Program-made: the position numbers and the translations under genes
Notes under the pieces: model-generated
Databases searched by the model: none
Told to the model about the DNA's origin: nothing
What the model saw: only the letters and a program-made list of their open reading frames with translations
In this document: positions 46,252 through 56,389 of the stretch, in pieces
How the letters are laid out: each line of letters opens with the position of its first letter
How positions within the stretch are numbered: the first letter of the stretch is position 1
Assembly (NCBI GenBank): GCA_024644875.1
Contig: JAHEGY010000014.1
Span: 1 to 58,660 of the forward strand
Direction of reading: 5' to 3'
DNA from: Cyclobacteriaceae bacterium
Lineage (GTDB): Bacteria; Bacteroidota; Bacteroidia; Cytophagales; Cyclobacteriaceae
DNA length: 58,660 bases

Positions 46252-47943
46252 TTAAAATGAGGTATTTGGAGAACTGATCAGGTGCAGCGTAAATTCCATC
46301 CAGGCATCCTGCCCGGCGATGCAGGCTTTTACGGATTTGGTCAGTGGATAATCAACATTAAATAGATCTCCCATATTATAACCCTTTACATCGGTCTTAA
46401 AGGTAGTCCGGGGAATATTTACCTCGATATGGGTGTTGGGTAATAGAAATTGTCTGCTATTGTCATTACAGTAAAACCAGCTTCCTGGTTCTTCACCAAT
46501 AAAGATGGCGCGATCATGATACTTTAATAAGGAGATCAGATGACCGGTCGTAGATAAACAGCCTCCGTCAACCAGCACATAACAATTCCCCTCGAAATTG
46601 TTTTCCGCAGGTTCCATTGGTTTATACAGCGGTTGAAATTCCGGAACCTCTTCAACGGGTTGGAAATAGGTAAAATTCGCTGATGTGAGAAAGGAATACA
46701 ATATCGCTGCGAAAATAGGATGTCCACCCTGGTTACCCCTGAGATCAATGACCAGGCTATTGATTTCTTTACTATTTATTTCCCTGAATATACTGTCCAT
46801 TAACTGCAGATAATTATTGACATCAGGAAGTGCAAAAGATTTAATTTGTATGATAGCCGTACTCAATTTCAGATTCAAAGGATGGATTTCTGGGAATTGA
46901 TGAATATTAGATTCCGTACCTGAAGAATAAGATTCGTATGATACAGCTTCAATATTGATTGTATGAATCTCAGTGTTGGCTGGTTCCCTATATTCAATTT
47001 GAAATTGTTCTGAGTTATTCAGGAGATTGAAATAGGATCCAAAATCCCTGTTAATCTCAAAGTACTTTGTTGTTTTATTATACCCTTCAGCAGGTATCAT
47101 AGAAAGCAACCTGACAATAATATTTTCCATGGGAACATGGTTGATACTTACAATTTCAGATCCTGGTATGATATATTTCTTACCATTTACGCTCCCCAGG
47201 ATCCAGGCGTTTTTATCTTTAACAAACACCTTGACTGGGAAATAGTGATTATACTTATGTTGCGCGCGGATATATTTCTCAGGCAGCCTGACCCCTGTAT
47301 GACTGCATCCTGTTTTGGCTATTACCGGAGATATCAAATTGTAATATTCCCCTATATTCAGGCCCGATCCCAGGTTCTTTTCTATGGTTTCATACAATGC
47401 ATCATAGGCTTCCTCAGTCGTATAGAGATGATACTTGGGATGAATATCAGAGAGATGTTCTCTCAGGAAGATTAAATCATTTTGAAGTTGTGTCCGAGAG
47501 AACTTCGTAGTCAGAATCTTACTTGAAATGGCAGGTGATGAATCTTTCGATAAGTTATCGAGTTCTTTTCTAGCAACATGGACCGGATGCCTACTGCCGT
47601 CAGGGAAAACAAAATCACCATTTAATACTGTAAGATCATCATTGAATTGTCCATCAAAAGTTGTTTCCTTCGCTGGTATCATAAAAGAAATCATACGATT
47701 ATCATATTCAATATTATTGATCTCATCATCCTGGATCATTGTTGATCCATCGTACATTCTAATCTTTCCTGATAATTTCATATCCTCAGTTTCCATAAGA
47801 TGAATTTCCATCCTGAACTGTTTCATAAACAAACCTTCCCACAGACCTTCCACCTTATCCTGATAGCAAAACGCAGGAATACTTACAGTGAAAATAAGTA
47901 TCCCCAAAGTGATGATTGTTGTTGTTTTATATTCCGTTTTCAT
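46252..47943 (-). CDS. S41-family peptidase-like secreted protein
   Basis: 563 residues with a signal peptide (ending PAFCYQ). Residues about 30-130 form a beta-rich N-terminal domain also found in other Bacteroidota hydrolases. The C-terminal half matches the tail-specific protease (S41) fold: 'NSLVIDLRGNQGGHPIFA' and 'CYVLVDGGCLSTTGHLISLLK', where the Ser of CLSTTGH is the probable nucleophile; the usual PDZ region is only weakly recognisable. Such proteins cleave peptides in the periplasm or degrade misfolded proteins, but the substrate is unknown. It stands alone on the minus strand. Confidence 0.85.
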   Translation of the reverse strand: MKTEYKTTTIITLGILIFTVSIPAFCYQDKVEGLWEGLFMKQFRMEIHLMETEDMKLSGKIRMYDGSTMIQDDEINNIEYDNRMISFMIPAKETTFDGQFNDDLTVLNGDFVFPDGSRHPVHVARKELDNLSKDSSPAISSKILTTKFSRTQLQNDLIFLREHLSDIHPKYHLYTTEEAYDALYETIEKNLGSGLNIGEYYNLISPVIAKTGCSHTGVRLPEKYIRAQHKYNHYFPVKVFVKDKNAWILGSVNGKKYIIPGSEIVSINHVPMENIIVRLLSMIPAEGYNKTTKYFEINRDFGSYFNLLNNSEQFQIEYREPANTEIHTINIEAVSYESYSSGTESNIHQFPEIHPLNLKLSTAIIQIKSFALPDVNNYLQLMDSIFREINSKEINSLVIDLRGNQGGHPIFAAILYSFLTSANFTYFQPVEEVPEFQPLYKPMEPAENNFEGNCYVLVDGGCLSTTGHLISLLKYHDRAIFIGEEPGSWFYCNDNSRQFLLPNTHIEVNIPRTTFKTDVKGYNMGDLFNVDYPLTKSVKACIAGQDAWMEFTLHLISSPNTSF

Positions 47944-48132
47944 GACCTTGATTTTTAATATAGATTGTTGAGATTCAGTTAACTTATTATTGTTACTTTA
48001 TTTATTGTTATCATCTTAATTTGAGATAGATATTGCATAGAGATATTATTTTAATAAACACAAATGTTGTTGAGGTGCAAAAATCTGAATTTCCAGTAAA
48101 TTTGAGAATAAGCAATTACAGTAATACTTGAT

Positions 48133-48522
48133 CTACTTCCTGATAGGTAAATACGTTAGCAGCAACCAGGCTATGGTGGCTATCATAAATGTGGCCAATC
48201 CGAAAATCGTGGTCCCGAAGGATATTTTTATCCCGGTCATAACGATATCCAGATTAATATCACCAGCTGCCTTAATAGCAGCAATGGCATCCCATATACC
48301 GGTTATTTGACCGATCATCCCCAAAGCAAGATTGAAGCTGCCTAATACAAGCAGTGTATTCAGACTTTTTCGGAGTGGTTGATGGTCGGGAGTTGTTTTT
48401 CTGATCTTTAAATAGGTAGAGTATATGATCAGACCCAGCACAATTAAAAATACAATAGCGAGAGGAATTTTGTATGGTCCCAGGCTTTGAATGACGACAT
48501 TATCTAAGAATAAGAGTATCAT
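48133..48522 (-). CDS. Small MotA/TolQ/ExbB-type proton channel protein
   Basis: 129 residues with three hydrophobic segments (about 16-36, 55-75, 95-125). The middle and end (LALGMIGQITGIWDAIAAIK ... MTGIKISFGTTIFGLATFMIATIAW) match the pore-forming core of the ExbB/TolQ/MotA family, but the usual large cytoplasmic domain is missing and it is about half the normal length. No ExbD/TolR partner lies next to it. It may be an accessory channel or a reduced form. It is divergent from the kinase gene. Confidence 0.8.
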   Translation of the reverse strand: MILLFLDNVVIQSLGPYKIPLAIVFLIVLGLIIYSTYLKIRKTTPDHQPLRKSLNTLLVLGSFNLALGMIGQITGIWDAIAAIKAAGDINLDIVMTGIKISFGTTIFGLATFMIATIAWLLLTYLPIRK

Positions 48523-48720
48523 TTTATTTAAATTTAGTTAAACCATCAAAAACATGATTAAAACTAGGCCAAGGATTTCAAAAAAAAAATTTTAATAGAT
48601 TACGGTCACCGACTGAATTATATACACCTTCCTGATGCCTGTTGATGCCGTTTATAGTTCATTTAATGTTGATTCACTCTTTTTATTTGTAATTGGTCTA
48701 TAATTCGATCTTCTTCCTGC

Positions 48721-49821
48721 TTGTTTCAATATATAGTTATAATTTTATTAAAGAATCAAGCAGAATTGAAAGGATTACCAGAAATATTAAAGAACTCAAA
48801 GGTCAGGGTACTGACTCATATTTTATTCTGGATTGTTGTCCTGATATACTATACCTACTTCTTTGGACATCAACAGGGATTTTATAGTCTCACCTTTAAA
48901 TTTGTTATCCTTTTGATGCCCATCACGATAGGAACTACATATTTCTTTAACTACTACCTGATCCCGCGTTACCTGTTTAGAAACAAAATCAAGTTGTTTA
49001 TTCTATTCAGTGTATACACCCTGATCTTTTCATTCTGGATCACTTCCCTGATCTTTCTTCCAACCATATCGCTTATCGGTCCAGGACCTGATATGTTTGA
49101 CAAGTCGTTGATCGACCTTTACTTTGTCATTGTTGGATTGTATTCAGTAAGCCTGCTAGCTATTCTGATAAAACTGCTAAAATATTGGTATGAACAACAA
49201 AATTCAGCTATTCAACTATTGAAAGAAAAAACTGAGGCTGAACTGGCCATGTTAAAAGGACAGATCAATCCCCATTTCCTGTTTAATACACTGAACAATA
49301 TTTACTCCCTGGCACTCAAAAAATCAGATCTGACCGCTGACGCTGTTGTTAAATTATCCGAAATGCTGGATTATCTTTTATACGAATGTAATGCAACAAT
49401 GGTGGACGTTAAAAAAGAAGTCAAACTTATACAGAATTACATCTATCTTCAGAAGATCAGATATGGCGGCCGCCTTGATATACATTTCAAGGCAGAAAAT
49501 ATTATTGATCAGAGGATACCACCAATGATCATTTTACCATTTATAGAAAACAGCTTCAAGCATGGAGCAGGGAATCAATCCAATAAAGTATGGATAAAGA
49601 TCAATATGAGGGCCAAAAGCGGATACCTGGAATTTAGTATTGTGAACAGTAAATCTTCGCAAAAGAAGGCAGAGAGAAAATCGGCCCGTGGTGGCATTGG
49701 ACTGGAAAATGTTAAAAAACGACTAGGATTACTATATCAAAATGAATATTCCCTTGAAATTGAAGATTTATCTGATACTTTTAGTGTTGAATTATCGATC
49801 CCTACAGGAACTATGAAATGA
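48721..49821 (+). CDS. LytS/YehU-type sensor histidine kinase
   Basis: 366 residues with four N-terminal transmembrane helices (about 32-50, 57-75, 85-110, 130-150) and a His-kinase region of the HPK7/LytS class: phosphoacceptor in LKGQINPHFLFNTLNNIY (about residues 178-195), 'PPMIILPFIENSFKHG' (N box) and 'GGIGLENVKKRL' (G box). No ATG exists between an upstream stop and the second helix, so TTG at 48721 is the likely start. The response regulator overlaps by 4 bases (ATGA), forming a standard Bacteroidota LytS/LytTR pair. The signal is unknown. Confidence 0.93.
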   Translation: MFQYIVIILLKNQAELKGLPEILKNSKVRVLTHILFWIVVLIYYTYFFGHQQGFYSLTFKFVILLMPITIGTTYFFNYYLIPRYLFRNKIKLFILFSVYTLIFSFWITSLIFLPTISLIGPGPDMFDKSLIDLYFVIVGLYSVSLLAILIKLLKYWYEQQNSAIQLLKEKTEAELAMLKGQINPHFLFNTLNNIYSLALKKSDLTADAVVKLSEMLDYLLYECNATMVDVKKEVKLIQNYIYLQKIRYGGRLDIHFKAENIIDQRIPPMIILPFIENSFKHGAGNQSNKVWIKINMRAKSGYLEFSIVNSKSSQKKAERKSARGGIGLENVKKRLGLLYQNEYSLEIEDLSDTFSVELSIPTGTMK

Positions 49822-50534
49822 AAACCCGGTGTATCATAGTAGATGACGAACCCCTGGCCATAGAGGCTATCCAGATGCATATTGAGAAATTTGACAGTCT
49901 GAAACTCGTTGCTACTTGTGCTGATGCCTTTCAGGCGTTCGATATTTTGAACAAAACAAGGGTTGATCTTATGTTTCTCGACATCCAGATGCCTGAGATA
50001 ACCGGCTTGGATTTTCTTAAATCGCTCAAAAATCCGCCGAAAGTAATTTTAACTACAGCTTACCGGGAATATGCCTTAGATGCCTTTGACCTGAATGTTA
50101 TTGATTACCTGTTGAAACCCATATCTTTTGATCGTTTTATGCAGGCCATCAACAAATTTTATGAACAAAGCAATAGTGAAATGCTGGTCCCGGGAATTTC
50201 ATTACAGAATAAAGAGACACAGCCAGACCATATTTATGTCAGATCAGATAAAAAGAATGTCAAGATAAAATTTGCAGAAATACTGTATATAGAAAGCATC
50301 AAGGATTATGTTAAGATCGTATGTCGGGGCAGGACTGTTATTGCAAAGATACTTATCAGTGAGATGGGATCTATGTTGCCTGCAGAGCTGTTTTTAAGAA
50401 TTCATCGATCTTACATTATATGCATTGAGAATATCGAAGCCTTTTCACATACCCACATAGAAGTCCCGGGCAAAGAACTTCCCATAGGAAGAAATTACAA
50501 ACATGAAGTCATTCATACATTGCAGCAGAAATAA
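49818..50534 (+). CDS. LytTR-family response regulator
   Basis: 238 residues. The receiver domain (about 1-120) has the acidic pair in VDDEPLA, the phosphoacceptor in LMFLDIQMPEITG and the conserved Lys in YLLKPIS. Residues about 140-235 form a LytTR DNA-binding domain ('DHIYVRSDKKNVKIKFAEILYIESIKDYVKI', 'FLRIHRSYIICIENIEAF'). Coupled to the upstream kinase by an ATGA overlap. Family members bind direct repeats upstream of targets; no obvious target site was recognised here. Confidence 0.96.
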   Translation: MKTRCIIVDDEPLAIEAIQMHIEKFDSLKLVATCADAFQAFDILNKTRVDLMFLDIQMPEITGLDFLKSLKNPPKVILTTAYREYALDAFDLNVIDYLLKPISFDRFMQAINKFYEQSNSEMLVPGISLQNKETQPDHIYVRSDKKNVKIKFAEILYIESIKDYVKIVCRGRTVIAKILISEMGSMLPAELFLRIHRSYIICIENIEAFSHTHIEVPGKELPIGRNYKHEVIHTLQQK

Positions 50535-50748
50535 ATAAGCTTCGTCAACTTGAAGGAATAAAATAGTTCTGAAAATCATGACTAGCTTGAAACAGCGGGG
50601 CAGCAAAAATTTACTAATAAAGACTGATAGAGATTGATAGGAGAGCACTAACATTATTCAAAAAAAAAGTTTGTGGGGATCAGCTTCAGGCAGAGGGGTG
50701 GAATCGAAGGTTGTAGAAAGTAGAAATATTCCTTAGGTAAGAAAGGAT

Positions 50749-51432
50749 TTATTCATATTCCCGCTGTAATCTAATATTTTCAGGGTTATAGGTAAAGACA
50801 ACCACCTTCCCTGATATTTTCTCCAGTATAGGTCTCAATACTTTTTCACCATTCAATGCAGTTTGTTCCAATATCCCACTTTCAAGTGCACTGATACGGA
50901 TCTGATCTTCAGCTTCACGATAGGCGTTATCGACAGCCCTTGTCACCTCATCATCATCCGGGAAAATATTACTCCAGAAACCAGACCTTTCAAAATCATA
51001 AACCCTGGAATTCTCAAGATCAAGCTTATGGTAACATAATTCTGGAGGCGGCAGTTTAAAGAACAGAGTATCGCCATCAATTTTAATGCCGTTCATATCC
51101 ATATTCCGCAGGTCGATACAACCTACGGCCTCACCGGAGGCAATCAAAGCAACCTTCAGATCAGGGTTAAAATCATATGTCCTTAATGCAGTACTGCTAT
51201 TGATCTTTCCTTCACTAATGGCCTGATAATCATAAATTTCCTTAAAGTTATATTTGACCAGTTCCAGTTTCCCCAATTCTTCGATCCTTTCTAAGATCAC
51301 TGTTGTATTCTTCAGCTCTACCCCTTCCTTATTAAAGGAAGGCAACTTAATTCCAAGTGACCATAATAACAATACAATCAGCAATAATATCCAGGGAATG
51401 GACAACAAAGCCAGCTTATATCTTTTGAACAT
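50749..51432 (-). CDS. DUF4230 membrane-anchored protein
   Basis: 227 residues: one N-terminal helix (about 6-27), then a soluble domain with 'LGKLELVKYNFKEIYDY', 'ALIASGEAVGCIDLRNMD' and 'DTLFFKLPPPELCYHKLD', which match DUF4230. Its role is unknown. The domain is probably periplasmic. It is the last gene of a tight minus-strand group: kinase, BNR hydrolase (12-base gap), DUF4230 (18-base gap). Confidence 0.88.
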   Translation of the reverse strand: MFKRYKLALLSIPWILLLIVLLLWSLGIKLPSFNKEGVELKNTTVILERIEELGKLELVKYNFKEIYDYQAISEGKINSSTALRTYDFNPDLKVALIASGEAVGCIDLRNMDMNGIKIDGDTLFFKLPPPELCYHKLDLENSRVYDFERSGFWSNIFPDDDEVTRAVDNAYREAEDQIRISALESGILEQTALNGEKVLRPILEKISGKVVVFTYNPENIRLQREYE

Positions 51433-51450
51433 ATACCTTAGATCGTGTTT

Positions 51451-52503
51451 TTAATTCCATTTTTCAATATCATTTTCTGGCATTTCATCCGGATCAATAA
51501 CCACATGTTTGATCTTTACGCGGTTCCAGGTATACAATATATGGACCATACCATCTGCAGACTGGATAACCGCCGGGTATGAATACTCACCTTCCGAGTT
51601 TTCCAAAACAAGGCCTGCGTGCCATTTATTCCCATCTGACGACAAGGCCACATTCAAGGGGTATCTGTCACCTCCCCATTTACCCTTTGGGGTTCCTGTA
51701 TGGTTATAAACAAGAACGTGTTTGCCGTTTTCCAAGGTTACTGCATCTATTCCGGAATTTGGATTAGGCAGATCCGTTGCATTAAATTCACCCCAGGTAA
51801 TTCCACCGTCATTCGATGAGGATTCAATGATAAACCCTTCTTTACTTCTGCATAGAATTATAATCAAACCGTCCTTATTGATCAGAATTGTAGGCTGGAT
51901 CACATTAAATGAAGATATATGATCTACGAACACAGGTTTATCCCATATATCGCTTTCCGGATGATACATTTCCATCTGAACTTTCCAGCCGTCATGCTCC
52001 GTACTTGAGGGACACAATAATTTATCCTTACCTATATCGACGGGTTTGTTTTTTACGGGCCCGAGGATGCCATCAGGAAATCGAATTTCCTCTGACCAGG
52101 AATTGCCATCATCATCCGAGTATTTCAGCATACCCCACCACTCTGATGGGCTGGGCCCAACCTTATAGAAAAGATACAATCTATTTTCCTCAGAATAATA
52201 TAAGACGGGATTCCAGCATGGATACCTTTTATTCTCTACAATTCCATTTGCGACCGATAGCGGGGCAGTCCAGGTATCACCCAATTTTTTGCTTATCCAG
52301 ATCTCAACATCCTTGTGTTTCTCATGCGTACCTCCAAACCAGGCCGCAACTAAACCCATTCCAGTTTCAGTTATTGTGGAGGCATGACATGATTTGAATG
52401 GTGCTTCTTCATAGATAAATTCTTCTAGTATAACAGATTTTTCCTGTCCCGTTAATTCAAGGGATAAGAACATCCAAATTCCAATTAATAATTTTCTTTT
52501 CAT
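51451..52503 (-). CDS. Sialidase-like BNR-repeat exo-hydrolase
   Basis: 350 residues with a signal peptide (ending ELTGQ). The domain is a six-bladed propeller of the BNR_2 type: 'FKSCHASTITETGMGLVAAWFGGTHEKHKDVEIWIS' near the N-terminus, Asp-box-like turns ('SDDDGNSWSEE', 'SSNDGGITWGEF'), 'NPVLYYSEENRLYLFYKVG' and 'PNPNSGIDAVTLENGKHVLVYNH'. It is related to exo-alpha-sialidases, although the arginine triad cannot be assigned with certainty and other substrates are known for this branch. It is in one operon with a histidine kinase upstream and DUF4230 downstream. Confidence 0.85.
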   Translation of the reverse strand: MKRKLLIGIWMFLSLELTGQEKSVILEEFIYEEAPFKSCHASTITETGMGLVAAWFGGTHEKHKDVEIWISKKLGDTWTAPLSVANGIVENKRYPCWNPVLYYSEENRLYLFYKVGPSPSEWWGMLKYSDDDGNSWSEEIRFPDGILGPVKNKPVDIGKDKLLCPSSTEHDGWKVQMEMYHPESDIWDKPVFVDHISSFNVIQPTILINKDGLIIILCRSKEGFIIESSSNDGGITWGEFNATDLPNPNSGIDAVTLENGKHVLVYNHTGTPKGKWGGDRYPLNVALSSDGNKWHAGLVLENSEGEYSYPAVIQSADGMVHILYTWNRVKIKHVVIDPDEMPENDIEKWN

Positions 52504-52515
52504 TATTCCCCTTAT

Positions 52516-53802
52516 TTAGTACGGTATGCTGATATTAAATTGTGTATACCTCTTCTTTTCACTTTTCACTGTAATACTTCCATGCAATCTGTCCAGGGCG
52601 GTTTTTACCACATACAGTCCAAGCCCATTTCCATGAGGTCTTTCGTTGGACCTGAAATACATTTCAAAGATTCGATCATAGTATATTTCATCAATACCGA
52701 TACCCTTATCCTCTACTTGAATATTCAGAAAATTTTTATTTTCCGTGATCTTCAGGGATATTTCAGCGTGCTTACCAGAAGAAAATAGAATAGCATTCTC
52801 AATCAAATTCAGAAAAATGATATCGATCAGGCTATTTTTGGGATCCATATCATCATATTTTTTAAGGTTTACGACCGTTTTGATGATATGCCCTTCCTTT
52901 AGCAGTTGGTCTTCATATTTTTCCACTATTGCAGAAAGGGATACCAGTCTTTTCTCTTCAAGATAATGACTGATTTCATAGAGGTTATAAAACTTCTTGA
53001 GCATATTGTCCATGCTGCCCACCGTTGTATTCATCATCTTGAACAATTGCATAGTGTCTTCCCTGAGATCCATTAATCTTGCCACTTCATTGATCCCCAT
53101 TAAAGTTGTGAGGGGTCTTCTGAAATCATGAGAGCTCCTGTAAAACAGCCTGTCAAGTTCCTTATTGACTTTCTTCAGCTCGCTTGTTCTTTTATGTATT
53201 GTATTCTCCAGATCAATATTGCTTTCCTTTACCTTTTCATACGTCTCAATCAATTGCCCGGAGAGGTCCTCGTATTTTCTTTTGAAATTAAGTATCAGAT
53301 ATCCGCCAATAGCAAAGAGCAGAATAACAAAAATGTCAGACACAAAAACCTCCATTGCCCTATCGGTATACTGGTACCTGAAATCCGTATTGACATTCTC
53401 GATGATGATCAGGGTTAGAATGTTTATAGAAGTGAAAATAATTAGATGAATCCTGTATTTCCTGGGTATGATTAACAGGGACACGATAAAGATAAGGAAA
53501 AAAATGACCGTATCGCTGAAATTAAATCCACCTCCCTGAAAAAACCAGGATAGATTAATAAGTGTGTATAGTATAATTACAAATGGAAAGACCAACTGGC
53601 GATATATGGATTCATTCTTTGACAGATAATAAAAGATTGAAAAAATTACAAAACCGGTCAGGTCCAGGAAAAAAGAAACCACGTGTCCTGTTACGAAAAT
53701 ATCGAGCAGTGCGATGGCCAGCGCAGCAGCTGCGCTGATAATACATGCCAGGTTAAATAACTGATATTCGAGTTGAAGGACCTTGTTTTGAGCCTGTTCC
53801 AT
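52516..53802 (-). CDS. Orphan membrane histidine kinase
   Basis: 428 residues from ATG 53802 (a TTG one codon upstream is less likely). Six or so transmembrane segments fill the first 190 residues (7TM-like sensor), followed by a coiled coil ('LIETYEKVKESNIDLENTIHKRTSELKKVNKEL'), the H box SSHDFRRPLTTLMG, and the HATPase_c domain with N box 'NLIENAILFSS', 'VEDKGIGIDEIYYDRIFEMYFRS' and 'HGNGLGLYVVKTAL'. No response regulator is adjacent; 12 bases downstream is the BNR hydrolase. Confidence 0.92.
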   Translation of the reverse strand: MEQAQNKVLQLEYQLFNLACIISAAAALAIALLDIFVTGHVVSFFLDLTGFVIFSIFYYLSKNESIYRQLVFPFVIILYTLINLSWFFQGGGFNFSDTVIFFLIFIVSLLIIPRKYRIHLIIFTSINILTLIIIENVNTDFRYQYTDRAMEVFVSDIFVILLFAIGGYLILNFKRKYEDLSGQLIETYEKVKESNIDLENTIHKRTSELKKVNKELDRLFYRSSHDFRRPLTTLMGINEVARLMDLREDTMQLFKMMNTTVGSMDNMLKKFYNLYEISHYLEEKRLVSLSAIVEKYEDQLLKEGHIIKTVVNLKKYDDMDPKNSLIDIIFLNLIENAILFSSGKHAEISLKITENKNFLNIQVEDKGIGIDEIYYDRIFEMYFRSNERPHGNGLGLYVVKTALDRLHGSITVKSEKKRYTQFNISIPY

Positions 53803-53899
53803 CAATCGTGGTTTAATGATTCAAAGTTTACAAGTTATAAAGCAATGCCAATTAATCAAAACGCTATGATCAATTAGGAACAATGAACTACCAATTGCT

Positions 53900-56389
53900 T
53901 TATTTTGAACCCAGGTAGAGTTCATCTTCAATTCTTTTAAGGCAATACAGGTAATGTGATCTCGCCTGTGAACTTCTGATCTCATCTTTCCTTAGAATGA
54001 TCAAATTTTCTATTGAATTTAGTTCGGCATGGGCTAAGGCACTTATATCTGCATTGATAGATGAATCCATTTTATCCTTATCAGCAGGATTAGCTATAAA
54101 TTCAGACAGCTTGTCAATCCATGCCAACTGGAGGTTTCTTTTATAGGTATCAAATGAGAAATTTTGTTCAAGGTCACCCCAGATCCCCTTTCTAAGCTCA
54201 TGCATCATCCGCTGAAGCGAATATGAATCTTCATCCAAAAAGGATTCAGCTTCTACCATCCTGAGCATCCTTTCCTTGTCCAGCAATCTATAAAGCATAG
54301 ATTTTTGTATATCTGATATCCTTTTAATTTCTCCCGACGGTTCTATTCTTCTTAAAATGTTTTCATTAATTAACCACTCGGGCGTTCTAAAAACGTATTC
54401 ATTTAAAAACCCAAGAGAATTCGACTGGATATCTGCTGGCACATAATCATACACCAATCCATCCTGATCATTGGTTTTTAGCGTTTGATAAACACCAGCC
54501 AGATTATTCAATACATGCCTTGAATACATACCCCAGGTTCTAACGAGGGTACCATATAATTCCATCAAATCGCTATAATCATTTCCATCCTTATAAGTCC
54601 AATCAATTAGGTTTTCGGAAACAATTTTAAGGTTTTTTATACCATACTCAGATGCTTTCACCGGATCATCCCCAATATTTTCCGTCTGTGCCGAGGGATC
54701 GAATCCGCCACGACCACTTCCAAAAAGGTATACAGGGTCACCGGCTTTTTCCAGTATCCAGGAATCCAGTATCTCTTTTTCCGATTCAGGGCCTTCCATT
54801 CCGGGGATCCAGCGGTATCCCCAATTAATAGAATAATAGTCATAGGGTCCTATTTGCCGGATAAACCTTATTCCCTGATCACCAGGCTGGGCTACATAGT
54901 TAAAACGAGCATAATCCATGATCGTGGCGGCTATGCCATATTCCTGCGTGAAGGCAGCAGATCGCATCGAATCGACCGGATAGGCTGAAGATGCCTTCAT
55001 ATTATGGGGTAAACCCAAAGCATGTCCCACTTCATGGGCAATGACCATTTTGATCATTTCTCCCATATCCTCCTCCGGGGTTTGCAAGGATCTGGCGGAT
55101 GGGTTAGCAGCCCCTGTTTCCACAAGATATCTGTTCCGGTAAGTTCTGAAGTGGTTATGATACCACATGATATCACTTTCAATGATCTCCCCTGACCGGG
55201 GATCAGACACACTGGGGCCCATGGCATTTCGGGTTGTAGAGGCTACATACCGGACCACGGAATATCTTACATCTTCCGGTGAAAACTCAGGATCCTTTGC
55301 TTTAGAGGGTGGATCCCTGGCAATAATGGCATTTTTAAAACCCGCTGTTTCAAAGACTTTCTGCCACAGTTCTATGCCGGCTTTGAAATAAGGCCTCCAA
55401 ATTTCCGGAGTTGCCGGGTCGAGGTAGTATACAATAGGTTTTACAGGTGCAACCAGTTCTCCACGGGCATAGGCTTCCTTGTCAGAAGGCTCGAGGCGCC
55501 ATCGCCGGATAATTCTTCTCGAGTCGGCTTTAAGTTCATCAGATCCGTAGTCGATCCGGTTCAGGGTGAACCAACCTACCCTGGGATCATGGAACCTGGG
55601 CATCATTGGTTCATCAGGAAGAAGGATCATTGACTGGTTCATCAATAAAGATATTGCCCCGGTAGAATTTCCTTCCGGAGGTTTAGTTGCCGTATAGGTA
55701 AGTTCATGCCTGATTTCAACATTTTCGGGGTAACTGGAGATCAGATCAATAAATGACCTGTCCTCATCAAGTTTACCCACCTTATAGTCTTCGCGTAAAT
55801 CAGCATCCAGTCCACTTATGGCCTTTATATCAGAGGTAAAAAATTCCGAAACATCAATAACAAGGTTTGTCGAATCGGGATTGTAAGTCTTGATATCAAA
55901 GGCATGTATTATGGGCTCATAATTATTGATCTGAACCGAAAGGTTTATGGGAAGGCTGTCGCTGGCCATACTTACAAAAGATTTTGTCCTCAAAAGAATC
56001 TTATCATACTTTTTTTCCCAACGGACAACCTGTTCATGCATTTTAGTACCTGCATTGATATATCCTCCACCCAAACCGTTGGGGATCTTTGCTATCCTGC
56101 TGATCATCAGGATATCTTTATCAAGCAAATGTTGTGGGATCTCAAAGTAATACTTGTTTTCAACAAGATGTACAATAAATAGACCGGAATCCGTCCTGGC
56201 AAGTGGGGTAATTACATTATAATACTGAATTTCATTCAGAAGTTTCTTATCTTCCTCTGTTTGCTCTTGAGCTTGATCTTCTTTCTTATTAGACTTCCTT
56301 TTCTTCTGACCATAAGCAGTGTGTTCATTTAGCACGAATAAAAAAAAGAACAGCAGGGTTACATTTAAAGATTTGGAAAATAATTTCAT
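53900..56389 (-). CDS. Large zinc metalloprotease (DUF5117/DUF5118/DUF4953 type)
   Basis: 829 residues with a signal peptide (ending HTAYGQ) and a Lys/Glu-rich segment after it. The domain order DUF5118-DUF5117-DUF4953 fits sequences such as 'TPLARTDSGLFIVHLVENKYYFEIP' and 'DPRVGWFTLNRIDYG'. The metzincin motif HEVGHALGLPHN (about residues 452-463) provides three zinc-binding His residues and the catalytic Glu. These Bacteroidota proteins are secreted or periplasmic; their substrates are largely unknown. The kinase gene starts 97 bases downstream. Confidence 0.93.
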   Translation of the reverse strand: MKLFSKSLNVTLLFFFLFVLNEHTAYGQKKRKSNKKEDQAQEQTEEDKKLLNEIQYYNVITPLARTDSGLFIVHLVENKYYFEIPQHLLDKDILMISRIAKIPNGLGGGYINAGTKMHEQVVRWEKKYDKILLRTKSFVSMASDSLPINLSVQINNYEPIIHAFDIKTYNPDSTNLVIDVSEFFTSDIKAISGLDADLREDYKVGKLDEDRSFIDLISSYPENVEIRHELTYTATKPPEGNSTGAISLLMNQSMILLPDEPMMPRFHDPRVGWFTLNRIDYGSDELKADSRRIIRRWRLEPSDKEAYARGELVAPVKPIVYYLDPATPEIWRPYFKAGIELWQKVFETAGFKNAIIARDPPSKAKDPEFSPEDVRYSVVRYVASTTRNAMGPSVSDPRSGEIIESDIMWYHNHFRTYRNRYLVETGAANPSARSLQTPEEDMGEMIKMVIAHEVGHALGLPHNMKASSAYPVDSMRSAAFTQEYGIAATIMDYARFNYVAQPGDQGIRFIRQIGPYDYYSINWGYRWIPGMEGPESEKEILDSWILEKAGDPVYLFGSGRGGFDPSAQTENIGDDPVKASEYGIKNLKIVSENLIDWTYKDGNDYSDLMELYGTLVRTWGMYSRHVLNNLAGVYQTLKTNDQDGLVYDYVPADIQSNSLGFLNEYVFRTPEWLINENILRRIEPSGEIKRISDIQKSMLYRLLDKERMLRMVEAESFLDEDSYSLQRMMHELRKGIWGDLEQNFSFDTYKRNLQLAWIDKLSEFIANPADKDKMDSSINADISALAHAELNSIENLIILRKDEIRSSQARSHYLYCLKRIEDELYLGSK

